This document shows positions 17,923 through 26,362 of a stretch of 48,379 nt of DNA, one piece after another. The position numbers were made by a program, and so were the translations under genes. The notes under the pieces are model-generated. The model saw only the letters and a program-made list of their open reading frames with translations, ran no database searches and was not told the DNA's origin. The DNA comes from an uncultured Clostridia bacterium (lineage in GTDB: Bacteria > Bacillota > Clostridia > UBA1381): NCBI GenBank assembly GCA_934486735.1, contig CAKSQL010000022.1, positions 1 through 48,379 on the forward strand. The letters are read 5' to 3'. Positions within the stretch are counted from its first letter, which is position 1, and each line of letters begins with the position of its first letter.

Positions 17923-18867
17923 CTATATTTTTGCAAATTTTTGTTCATTTTCCAAAAAAGCTTGGGTATACTGCCACGCTTGTTTTAATATATCGCCGTC
18001 GGCATCGAGCATATAAATATTTTCATTACGCCGAAACCAGGTCAGCTGTCTCTTTGCGTAGCGTCTCGAATCTCTCTTTATTATCCTTGCCGCCTCGTCC
18101 AAATTTGAAAATCCGCGGTAGTAATCCAAAAGCTGTTTATATCCGATTCCCTGCATAGACTGCATCTTTTTTGTGCAGCCCATATCAATCAGCCGCCTAA
18201 CCTCGTCCAAAAGTCCCGCGTCAAGCATTATATCGACCCTTTTTTCGATTCGTTCGTACAGCTTTTCGCGCTCCCAATCGACAGCCATGAAAAGCGGCTT
18301 GTATCGGCTTTCCTTTTTCTCGGCATTATGCTCGGTGATTGTTTTGCCTGTTACGCGATAATACTCAATCGCTCTTATTACCCGTCGGACGTTGTTGGGG
18401 TGAATCCGTTCCGCCGACTCGGGGTCGATTTTTATGAGCATCTCCATAAGCGCTCCGCTGCCGTCTCGCTCACCGATTTCGGCAAGCTCCTGCCTTATAC
18501 CCTCATCGCTGCAATTTTCTTCAAAGGTTACGCCGCCGATAAGCGAATCGATATAAAGTCCCGTACCGCCGGCAACCACCGCAAGCTTTTTTCGCGCGCT
18601 GATGTCATCTATGCACCTGCCTGCGTCCTCGACATAATCGGCAACGCTGTATTCGCACCTCGGGTCAAGAAAATCCATAAGGTGATGAACCACGCCGCCC
18701 TTTTCCTCCTCGGTCGGCTTTGCCGTACCTATGTCCATATATTTGTATATCTGCATGCTGTCGGCAGACACAATCTCGCCGCCGATTCTTTTTGCAATCT
18801 CCACCGCGAGCGCGGTCTTGCCCGATGCAGTCGGACCGGCAATAACCACTATCGGTATTTTATCCAA
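17923..18867 (-). CDS. miaA: tRNA dimethylallyltransferase MiaA
   Basis: 314 residues. P-loop GPTASGKTALA near residue 11, SADSMQIYKYMDIGTAKP, HHLMDFLDP, AGGTGLYIDSLI and QGIGYKQL are diagnostic. It adds the isopentenyl group to A37 of tRNAs reading UNN codons, the step before MiaB (24296-25708). It starts 14 bases after the mutL 3' part, the mutS-mutL-miaA order conserved in many bacteria. Confidence 0.96.
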   Translation of the reverse strand: MDKIPIVVIAGPTASGKTALAVEIAKRIGGEIVSADSMQIYKYMDIGTAKPTEEEKGGVVHHLMDFLDPRCEYSVADYVEDAGRCIDDISARKKLAVVAGGTGLYIDSLIGGVTFEENCSDEGIRQELAEIGERDGSGALMEMLIKIDPESAERIHPNNVRRVIRAIEYYRVTGKTITEHNAEKKESRYKPLFMAVDWEREKLYERIEKRVDIMLDAGLLDEVRRLIDMGCTKKMQSMQGIGYKQLLDYYRGFSNLDEAARIIKRDSRRYAKRQLTWFRRNENIYMLDADGDILKQAWQYTQAFLENEQKFAKI

Positions 18868-18881
18868 TGCTCTTTCACATC

Positions 18882-19310
18882 CTAAAGTATTCGTTTAAAT
18901 TCCTTTTCTATTTCCTTTTTACTCATCGAAATTATTATCGGCCGTCCATGGGGGCATGTATTGATCGGCTCTATCTCGAATATTTTTGTCACCAAAGCTT
19001 CAAGTTCCTCGGTTTTCATTGCGTGATTTGCCTTGATTGCCGCCTTGCACGCAATTGTGTAGAGCGCATACTCCGCCTTTTCAGCCATGGGCTTGCTTTT
19101 GTTCTGCGAAATCTGGTCGATAACTTCAACCAAAAGCTGCTCCACATCATCATAATCGACATAAGTCGGAGCGGTTCGGACCACAAGCGAATTTCCTCCG
19201 AAGTCATCGGCTTCAAATCCGAGCGTCTCCAAAAATTCCTCATTTTCCGAAAAAACAGCGTACTCGATTGGAGTAAGGTCGACATTCACCGGGATGAGTA
19301 AATCCTGCGC
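18882..19310 (-). pseudogene. mutL: mutL 3' part, downstream of an in-frame TAG
   Basis: 142 codons in the same frame as the 5' part, directly after TAG at 19311-19313. It continues the MutL C-terminal dimerisation/endonuclease domain: DLLIPVNVDLTP, then the ACK-AIKA motif, CPHGRP and a final EFKRIL, which are the second, third and last metal-site motifs of MutL endonucleases. A restart could use GTG at 19289, but AGGA lies 12 or more bases off and the product would lack the DQHA-HE motif. Without readthrough the endonuclease site is split. A sequencing error is possible. Confidence 0.8.
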
Positions 19311-20984
19311 CTAGACAGCCTTGCCTGCAAGCTCCTTTTTAAGTTCCTCAAATTTCAATCTCTCATGCGCGGCATGCTGATCGATGATTAGCATTTCATC
19401 TTCTCTTTCAACTATTATATATGTCGCGAAAACCTGTCCCACAATCTTAAACGGCTTTTCCATAAACGGATTCTGAGCGGTGACAAGCTCACTTTCCGCC
19501 GTCGGTTCGGGCTCTCGAACATCTTTATCCTCCGTCACATACTCAGACACCTTTTCCGTCTCTGCCTTTTGCTCATGCTCCGAAATAATTTCCGAAACAG
19601 CTGTTTTTTCTTCCCGGTCTCTTTTTTCCTGCTCCGCTTTCATTATCGCATCGCGGAACGGAGTTTTGCTCTCCGGCATTTCAAACCCGACTCTGCCGCC
19701 GAAATCTTCATTCAAAAGCGGAATTTTGATATTGTCGTCATTCGGCGTTTCCTTTAATATTTCAAGCCGTCTTTTTTCAAAGTATTCCGGAGACACATCA
19801 CATTTATAGCTGTCCGGAATAACTTTTTCTTCACTCTTTTTCGGCTTTTCCGCAAGGTTTTGTGCCACCTCATCGGCAGGTGTCCATCTGTCTTTATTCT
19901 TTGCCCATTCCAGTTCATATTGAGCATCCGCTTTCTTTATATCAGCCTTAAATACAGGTTTTTCCCCGATTTTCTTTTCGACCTTGGGAATCGAAAAATC
20001 CTTATGCAATGCATTCTCCACCGCATGCAGGACAGCGGTAAAAATATCGCCTTCATTTGAGAACTTGACCTCCTGCTTGGTGGGGTGCACGTTTATATCT
20101 ATCATGGACGCATTTATGTCTATATTCAAGACTGCCATCGGATATTTTCCGGACATGACCTGATTTTTATACGCTTCCTCCACCGCTTTCGAGATGAGCG
20201 GACTTTTTATATATCTTTTATTGACAAAAAAGCTCTGATATGCGCGGTTCGGTCTCGCCGTATCGCCCTTGCCTGCAAGTCCCGACACCCTTATATAATC
20301 CTGCTTATAATCGATAGGAGCAGCCGATTTTGCATAGTCCTTGCCATAGATTGTGTACACGCAGTTCACCAGTTCCCTGTCGCCCGCGCTGAAATAAATT
20401 TCCTTGCGGCTGTTTATATATCGGAACGAAATTTCCGGATGCGACAGGATAAATCTCGCCATCAGATCGGTTATGTACGATGCCTCGGTCGCGTCTCTTT
20501 TTAAGAATTTCATTCGTGCAGGAATATTATAGAATATATTCGACACTGTAAAGGTTGTTCCGTCGGGCATGCCCTCGTCGGTGCAGCTTTGTATCTCTCC
20601 GTCGGCGCACACGACATGCGTTCCGACCGCGTCCTGCGTACGCTTTGTGTACAAATCGACCTGCGAAACTGCCGCAATGCTCGACAAAGCCTCGCCGCGA
20701 AAGCCCATTGTGTAAATCGCTTCAAGATCCGCCGCTGTGGAAATTTTGCTTGTCGCATGGCGCTTGAAACATTCTATGGCGTCATCGCGCGACATTCCGC
20801 AGCCATCGTCCGTCACCTGGATTCTGCTTATGCCGCCGCGTTCTATTCTGACCGTTATCATTGTTGCACCGGCGTCTATCGCATTTTCCACCAGTTCTTT
20901 CACAACCGATGCAGGTCTTTCGACAACTTCGCCTGCCGCTATCTGATTTGAAAGCTCGGTACTAAGTTCCTTTATTATACCCAT
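19311..20984 (-). CDS. mutL: MutL DNA mismatch repair protein, 5' part (ends at in-frame TAG)
   Basis: 557 residues. GHKL ATPase domain complete: VKELVENAIDAGA (Mg-binding Glu/Asn), DDGCGM, TSKI and TMGFRGEALSSI in the first 100 residues; DINVHPTKQEVKF ends the transducer domain; an acidic, repetitive linker (about 340-490) follows; then the start of the C-terminal domain with the endonuclease motif DQHAAHE at 535-541. The reading frame ends at TAG, 142 codons before the natural end. Full read-through would give 700 residues. As it stands, an ATPase lacking the dimerisation domain would be made, probably inactive in repair. Next to mutS. Confidence 0.9.
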   Translation of the reverse strand: MGIIKELSTELSNQIAAGEVVERPASVVKELVENAIDAGATMITVRIERGGISRIQVTDDGCGMSRDDAIECFKRHATSKISTAADLEAIYTMGFRGEALSSIAAVSQVDLYTKRTQDAVGTHVVCADGEIQSCTDEGMPDGTTFTVSNIFYNIPARMKFLKRDATEASYITDLMARFILSHPEISFRYINSRKEIYFSAGDRELVNCVYTIYGKDYAKSAAPIDYKQDYIRVSGLAGKGDTARPNRAYQSFFVNKRYIKSPLISKAVEEAYKNQVMSGKYPMAVLNIDINASMIDINVHPTKQEVKFSNEGDIFTAVLHAVENALHKDFSIPKVEKKIGEKPVFKADIKKADAQYELEWAKNKDRWTPADEVAQNLAEKPKKSEEKVIPDSYKCDVSPEYFEKRRLEILKETPNDDNIKIPLLNEDFGGRVGFEMPESKTPFRDAIMKAEQEKRDREEKTAVSEIISEHEQKAETEKVSEYVTEDKDVREPEPTAESELVTAQNPFMEKPFKIVGQVFATYIIVEREDEMLIIDQHAAHERLKFEELKKELAGKAV

Positions 20985-21136
20985 TAATTTTCACAGCCTT
21001 TCTGCCTACAAACAGTCATTAAAAATTATACACACTTCTTATCAATAGCGGATAAAGCGTATATGAAAATTTGCACACCGCCGTTTACGTCCTGTATATG
21101 ACACTATCGGCAGTGCAGTCAATTTCACCGATTTTT

Positions 21137-23704
21137 TTATATACTCTGTGCTCTTTTTGAAAGCTCATACAGCTTATTCATCGCCTCAATCGGCGTATAT
21201 GTAGTAACGTCGAGAGTTTTCAGCTCCTCGGCTATCTGTCTTGCTATTCCGTCGCCGAAATCCAGCTGCCCGTCAAGGTCATCCTCAACCGGAGCGGATT
21301 TTCTTACCGCGGTCGGCATATCGTCATTTTCGACCTTTTTCAAAATCTCCTTTGCGCGCTTTATGACCTCCGCAGGCACGCCTGCCAAAGCCGCGACCTC
21401 GATTCCGTAGCTGTCGTCCGCACCGCCGCGGATGATTTTGCGCAGGAATGTTATATCATCTCCGCGCTTTTTGACTGCGATGCTGTAGTTCTTCACGCCC
21501 TCCAGCTTATCCTCCAGTTCGGTCATCTCGTGATAATGCGTCGCAAAAAGCGTCTTTGCGCCGCACTTCTTTTTGTTCTGCATATACTCGGCAACCGCCC
21601 AGGCAATTGACAATCCGTCAAAGGTGCTTGTTCCTCTGCCTATCTCGTCCAGAATCACAAGCGAATTTTTTGTTGAATACTCCAGTATCGCCGCAACCTC
21701 GACCATCTCGAGCATAAATGTGCTCTGTCCCGAGGCAATGTCGTCCGATGCGCCGACACGTGTGAAAATTCTGTCGACCGGCGTGATTTTTGCATAGCTC
21801 GCCGGAACAAAGCTGCCTATCTGCGCCATCAGCGTTATCAGCGCCACCTGGCGCATATATGTCGATTTTCCTGCCATATTCGGACCGGTTATAATCATAA
21901 GTCTCAAATCATCCGAATTAAGCTCGGTGTCGTTCGGAACAAACATCGTGTCGGACAGATTTTTTTCGACCACCGGGTGCCGTCCGTCCTTGATTATGAT
22001 TTCGCCTGTTTCGGCAATCTCGGGCATTGAATAGTTGTATTTATAAGCTGCCTCCGCAAGCGATGCGATTACATCGGTTACGGCAACGCTGTCGCAAACC
22101 TCTTTAAGCCGCGCGGTTTCAAGTTCCGCACTTGCGCGGACCTCCTCAAACAGCTGTGACTCCAACGCTTCTATCTTCTCCGCCGCGCCCAAAATCGTAT
22201 TTTCCATTTCTTTCAGCTTGGGCGTTATATATCTTTCGCAATTCACCAATGTTTGTTTTCTTATATATGTATCCGGCACAAGTTCCTTATACGAGTTGCT
22301 GACCTCGATATAATATCCGAAAACCTTATTATATCTGATTTTTAAGTTTTTGATTCCCGTCTGCTGCTTTTCCTCAGCCTCAGCCTCGGCAATCCAGCTT
22401 CTGCCCTCTTTTTGGACATATTTCAGCTTATCAAGTTCATTGTTGTAACCGCCCTTGATTATCTCGCCCCTTGAAAGGTCGTCGCAGATTGCATTTTCAA
22501 TCAGATTGCGGACATCCTCCATTATATCAAGCTTTTTGCCGATTCCGGATAAAATCGGCGATTTTGTTTTTGACAATTGATATTTCAGTTCGGGGAGCAT
22601 TGCAAGCGACTGTTTTAGCGACAGAAGGTCGCCGGCGGTTACGCTTTTTAAAGATATTCGGCTGAGGATTCTTGCTATATCATAAATGCCTGCAAGGGTG
22701 GTGCGCAAATCATCGCGCAGCATGATATTGCCGAACAGCTCCTCGACCGAATAAAGCCTTTTGTTTATCTCTATCGGATTCAAGAGCGGACGCTCGACCC
22801 ACTGTTTCAAAAGCCGCGCCCCCATCGATGTCTTTGTCCTGTCAAGCACCCACAAAAGCGAGCCGCGCTTTGTTTTATCGCGCATTGTCTCGGTTATTTC
22901 CAGATTTCGCCGCGTTGCGGGGTCTATCTCCATAAACTGAGATACCGAGTAGACCTCGATTCGGTCTATATATTTCACACTTCTCTTTTGCGTATGCTCA
23001 ATATATTTCAAAATCCCGGCAACCGCTTTTTCTCCGCAGTCACCCATTTGGGGCGGATTTTGAAATTGCTCGGTCACGATTTTTTTTGCGCCTCGCGCAA
23101 AAAAATCTTCCTCCATGACTTCCGGTTTTAAATTAAATCTTGAATTTTTTTCAAAAAACTTTTCCGAAAGCTTGTTTACAACGATTTCGGACGGAGAATA
23201 GCGTGCCAATTCGCTCATGACATCATCCTGATTTTGAGTCTCGGTGGTATAAATTTCTCCGACAGACACATCCGAAAAAGCAAGTCCGAAAGTTTTGCCG
23301 TCCGAAAAAATCACGCCGAGATAGTTATTCTTTTTATCATCAAGCATATTTTCTTCGATTATCGTTCCCGGCGTAACAATTCTGACAACCTCTCTTTTTA
23401 CAAGTCCCTTTGCCGTTTTGGGGTCTTCGACCTGCTCGCATATAGCGACCTTGTAGCCCTTTTCCACCAGCTTTGATATGTATGACGCCGCGCTGTGATA
23501 GGGCACTCCGCACATGGGTGCGCGCTCTTTAAGACCGCAGCTTTTGCCGGTCAGTGCAATTTCCAGTTCGCGCGAGGCAGTTTTGGCATCGTCAAAAAAC
23601 ATTTCGTAAAAATCACCCAGGCGATAGAACAAAATGCAGTCGCTGTATTGCTCTTTTGTTGTCAGATATCGGCTCATCATCGGTGTAATCTGTTCTTTTT
23701 CCAT
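21137..23704 (-). CDS. mutS: DNA mismatch repair protein MutS
   Basis: 855 residues, full length. Mismatch-binding motif DFYEMF near residue 30; Walker A GPNMAGKSTYMRQ near 610; Walker B VILDEIGRGTSTFDG; C-terminal helix-turn-helix and clamp-binding region. It recognises mispairs and recruits MutL. GGAG lies before the ATG. mutL follows 152 bases downstream. MutS looks intact even though mutL is interrupted. Confidence 0.97.
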   Translation of the reverse strand: MEKEQITPMMSRYLTTKEQYSDCILFYRLGDFYEMFFDDAKTASRELEIALTGKSCGLKERAPMCGVPYHSAASYISKLVEKGYKVAICEQVEDPKTAKGLVKREVVRIVTPGTIIEENMLDDKKNNYLGVIFSDGKTFGLAFSDVSVGEIYTTETQNQDDVMSELARYSPSEIVVNKLSEKFFEKNSRFNLKPEVMEEDFFARGAKKIVTEQFQNPPQMGDCGEKAVAGILKYIEHTQKRSVKYIDRIEVYSVSQFMEIDPATRRNLEITETMRDKTKRGSLLWVLDRTKTSMGARLLKQWVERPLLNPIEINKRLYSVEELFGNIMLRDDLRTTLAGIYDIARILSRISLKSVTAGDLLSLKQSLAMLPELKYQLSKTKSPILSGIGKKLDIMEDVRNLIENAICDDLSRGEIIKGGYNNELDKLKYVQKEGRSWIAEAEAEEKQQTGIKNLKIRYNKVFGYYIEVSNSYKELVPDTYIRKQTLVNCERYITPKLKEMENTILGAAEKIEALESQLFEEVRASAELETARLKEVCDSVAVTDVIASLAEAAYKYNYSMPEIAETGEIIIKDGRHPVVEKNLSDTMFVPNDTELNSDDLRLMIITGPNMAGKSTYMRQVALITLMAQIGSFVPASYAKITPVDRIFTRVGASDDIASGQSTFMLEMVEVAAILEYSTKNSLVILDEIGRGTSTFDGLSIAWAVAEYMQNKKKCGAKTLFATHYHEMTELEDKLEGVKNYSIAVKKRGDDITFLRKIIRGGADDSYGIEVAALAGVPAEVIKRAKEILKKVENDDMPTAVRKSAPVEDDLDGQLDFGDGIARQIAEELKTLDVTTYTPIEAMNKLYELSKRAQSI

Positions 23705-23790
23705 TTGTTATTCTCCGTTTTACTAATGATATTTTATAAGTAATTTCAGAGCGTTGCTTTCCGCTTTGAAATGCCGTCAAACAATTAAAA

Positions 23791-23835
23791 GGGCTGCCGC
23801 GCAGCAATCCACAAAAGATTTGTCAGGCAGCACCC
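23791..23835 (-). terminator. Terminator after the ylbF-like gene
   Basis: GGGCTGCC (23791-23798) pairs with GGCAGC-A-CCC (23826-23835, one bulge), followed by TTTTAATTG on the minus strand. It divides the miaB operon from mutS. Confidence 0.65.
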
Positions 23836-23848
23836 CCAATGCGTTTTA

Positions 23849-24226
23849 TTAATGACAGCCTCCGCATGTGCCGCAATCATGTGTGCAGCCCGGCTCCTGC
23901 CCTGTTATATAGAAATTCAAAATTCCGTTTATCTCACTTATTACAGCGTCAAACTGTTTCTTTGCCTCTATAAAATTGCTGATAATTTCAGACTTGGACA
24001 GCATTTCATCAAACGCCTCGCTGTTCTTTTTAACCGCTTCCTCCTGGCTGATTTTGCCCTCCTGCATATCGCGCGCAAGATTCATGCGCTTTAAGTTAAA
24101 TTCCTGCAAAAGCTTTTTCGCTTCTTCGTCATTCATCTGAGCCTCCTCAGCTGCCTTATATGCAGCCATCTCCTCAGATTCCTTTATCAGCTTTCCCAGT
24201 TCGTGTGTTTGCTCTGTAATTGTCAT
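23849..24226 (-). CDS. YlbF/YmcA-family protein with C-terminal cysteine cluster
   Basis: 125 residues, helical, matching the Com_YlbF family (TITEQTHELGKLIKESEE..YKAAEEA, then paired helices). In Bacillus, YlbF with YmcA and YaaT forms a complex that affects RNase Y-dependent mRNA processing, competence and sporulation, and carries Fe-S clusters. Here the last 12 residues carry four Cys spaced CX3CX2CX2C (114, 118, 121, 124), a likely metal or Fe-S site. The gene lies directly downstream of miaB, another Fe-S protein, with AAGGAG before its ATG. Confidence 0.82.
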   Translation of the reverse strand: MTITEQTHELGKLIKESEEMAAYKAAEEAQMNDEEAKKLLQEFNLKRMNLARDMQEGKISQEEAVKKNSEAFDEMLSKSEIISNFIEAKKQFDAVISEINGILNFYITGQEPGCTHDCGTCGGCH

Positions 24227-24295
24227 TTTAAAAACTCCTTATATTTTTCCTTGATAATTTTATATTAAACATATTAAATATGTTTGATAACTTTT

Positions 24296-25708
24296 TTACA
24301 GCGTACCGTTTAAACTCCACGTGTGCGCCTCGGTGATTTTCACATCCACATACTTGCCTGTAAGGCTCGGATCGCCCTTGAAGTTCACTATTTTCGAGCT
24401 TTCGGTCCTGCCCGACAGCATCTCGGGGTCGTTTTTGCTTGCACCGTCAACCAGCACTCTTTCGATGCGTCCCACATATGCCTCGTTTTTGCGACGCGAA
24501 ATCTCATTCTGAACCTCAAGCAGCTTATTGAAATTCTTATGAATTTCGTCCTCCGACAAAATAAAATCAAGCTTTGCCGCCGGTGTACCCTCTCTGCGCG
24601 AATATATGAAAGAGAAGATCTGGTCAAATTCCACCTGTCTCAGCACATCGAGCGTATCTTCAAAATCCTCGTTTGTCTCGGTCGGAAATCCGACAATCAC
24701 GTCTGTCGTTAATGCTATATCGGGAATCCGCCCCTTGACCTTTCTGATTTTTTCAAGATAATCCGCCTTTGTGTAGCGCCTGTTCATTTCTTTCAAAACC
24801 CTGTCCGAACCTGCCTGGAAAGGCAAGTGCAGCTGCTTGCAGATTTTGGGGCACTCTGCAATCGTATCGATCAGCTTATCGCTCAAATCCTTTGGGTGCG
24901 AGGTCATGAATCTTATTCTTTCAACGCCGTCGACCGAATTTACCTGTCTGAGCAAATCGGAAAAATCAATATCCTCGTCCAAATCCTTGCCGTAGGAATT
25001 GACATTCTGCCCAAGCAGACATATCTCGCTGACGCCCTTTGCCACCAGTTCGCGCACCTCCGCCATAACAGCCTCGGGGCGGCGGCTCCTTTCTCTGCCG
25101 CGAACATAGGGAACTATGCAATATGAACAGAAATTATTGCAGCCGTACATGACCGATACCCATGCTTTATTGTCATCGTCACGCAATATTGGGATATCCT
25201 CAGCAATTTCGCCGTCCGAATTTTCAATCGACACAATCGATTTTTTCTGAGTTATTGTCTCGTACAAAAGCTCAGGCAGTTTATACAGTGCATGCGTTCC
25301 GAATATAAGATCGACATGAGAATGAACTTTTTTGATTTTCTCGGTTATGCTTTCCTGCTGAACCATGCAGCCGCAAAGACCGACAATCAACTCGGGTCGG
25401 CTTTCCTTTAAGTGCTTCAGTATTCCGAGTCTGCCGAACACTTTTTGTTCCGCATTTTCTCTGACCGCACAGGTGTTATATATAACCAAATCCGCGATAT
25501 CTGCCTTATCGCAAAACTCAAATCCCGCCTCTTTTAAGATTCCGCGTATTCTCTCGGTGTCGTTTTCGTTCTGCTGACAGCCGTAGGTCTCGGTGTTGGC
25601 AAGCGGCGCACGCCCGTTCTTTACTCTGAAATTCTCGCTGTATTCCCTGAGCTTCATTATATAGCTTTTCTGACGCGCTATTTTTTCTTCTTCAACATAT
25701 TTCGCCAT
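24296..25708 (-). CDS. miaB: tRNA-2-methylthio-N6-dimethylallyladenosine synthase MiaB
   Basis: 470 residues. N-terminal UPF0004 domain with Cys44 (TYGCQQN), CAVRE and GLCGCM for the auxiliary Fe-S cluster; radical-SAM motif CNNFCSYC near 190; C-terminal TRAM domain (from about 400). It methylthiolates the i6A made by MiaA. AAAGGA lies before the ATG. Located between ylbF-like and a thioredoxin-fold gene, in one minus-strand run. Confidence 0.96.
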   Translation of the reverse strand: MAKYVEEEKIARQKSYIMKLREYSENFRVKNGRAPLANTETYGCQQNENDTERIRGILKEAGFEFCDKADIADLVIYNTCAVRENAEQKVFGRLGILKHLKESRPELIVGLCGCMVQQESITEKIKKVHSHVDLIFGTHALYKLPELLYETITQKKSIVSIENSDGEIAEDIPILRDDDNKAWVSVMYGCNNFCSYCIVPYVRGRERSRRPEAVMAEVRELVAKGVSEICLLGQNVNSYGKDLDEDIDFSDLLRQVNSVDGVERIRFMTSHPKDLSDKLIDTIAECPKICKQLHLPFQAGSDRVLKEMNRRYTKADYLEKIRKVKGRIPDIALTTDVIVGFPTETNEDFEDTLDVLRQVEFDQIFSFIYSRREGTPAAKLDFILSEDEIHKNFNKLLEVQNEISRRKNEAYVGRIERVLVDGASKNDPEMLSGRTESSKIVNFKGDPSLTGKYVDVKITEAHTWSLNGTL

Positions 25709-25762
25709 TATAATTTCCTTTGCTAATATATTTTATCACAAATCGCAAAAAAATGCAATTAT

Positions 25763-26341
25763 TTATTTTAACGATTTTTCGATTTCGCCTGCAAGCACGT
25801 TCTTATCGGTTGTTTTAAATTGCAATCCAAGGTCTTTTCCGTCCATTATCAGCGCCGGCGTGTTTCCGTCGACAATCGAAAATCTTTCCAATATCTCTTT
25901 GTCCTTTGTTATGTCATGCAGCTGAAATTCAATTTTACCGTCGTATTCCTTTTTCAATTCGTCAAAGACTTTAAGCGCAGCATCGTAGTCGGAATCGCTT
26001 TCCGATACAAAGTACATGAACACAGGCGTCTTGTTTGCGATTGCATCGTCAACACTCTTGTCACCGGTCGAATTGTCTCCGGGCTGCGCGCCATCCGCCG
26101 CCTTGTCCGCTGCCTTATCCGCTGCCTTATCCGCTGCCGCGTCCTTATTCTCCGCCTGTTGGCTATCCTTCTTTTCTTCTTTAGCTGTTCCCTCGCCGTC
26201 CTTTTTTTCATCTCCGGTTGTCTGCTCTATTCTTTGACTTTCTGCCTTTTTATAATTTTGTATACTTACATAAGTTCCTGCCGCCGTCACTCCGACAAGA
26301 ATTACTATTGCTATTATAAGCGCTATATTTTTCTTTTGCAT
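25763..26341 (-). CDS. Membrane-anchored thioredoxin-fold protein without CXXC
   Basis: 192 residues. One N-terminal membrane segment (about 7-27), a charged linker rich in Lys, Asp and Ala with tandem KAAD repeats (about 70-83), then a thioredoxin-like domain (about 105-192): VFMYFVSESDSDY in place of the FWAxWCxxC strand-helix, HDITKDKEILERFSIVDGNTPALIM with the cis-Pro loop. The redox Cys pair is replaced by Ser/Asp, so it cannot be a normal oxidoreductase. It probably faces outside the membrane. It lies 21 bases after the FAD oxidoreductase and just before miaB. Function unknown. Confidence 0.75.
   Translation of the reverse strand: MQKKNIALIIAIVILVGVTAAGTYVSIQNYKKAESQRIEQTTGDEKKDGEGTAKEEKKDSQQAENKDAAADKAADKAADKAADGAQPGDNSTGDKSVDDAIANKTPVFMYFVSESDSDYDAALKVFDELKKEYDGKIEFQLHDITKDKEILERFSIVDGNTPALIMDGKDLGLQFKTTDKNVLAGEIEKSLK
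26101..26136. repeat. Three tandem 12-bp repeats coding KAAD
   Basis: Units CCTTGTCCGCTG, CCTTATCCGCTG, CCTTATCCGCTG encode the KAAD linker repeats of the thioredoxin-fold protein on the minus strand. Length variation between strains would be expected. Confidence 0.85.
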
Positions 26342-26362
26342 GTTTATAACAATTCCTTTCCA

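Noticed and set aside
18882..20984. TAG recoding (Gln or pyrrolysine) as explanation of split mutL
   Set aside because: rsfS and nadE end in TAG at their natural C termini, so TAG works as a stop; no pyrrolysine genes are in the window.
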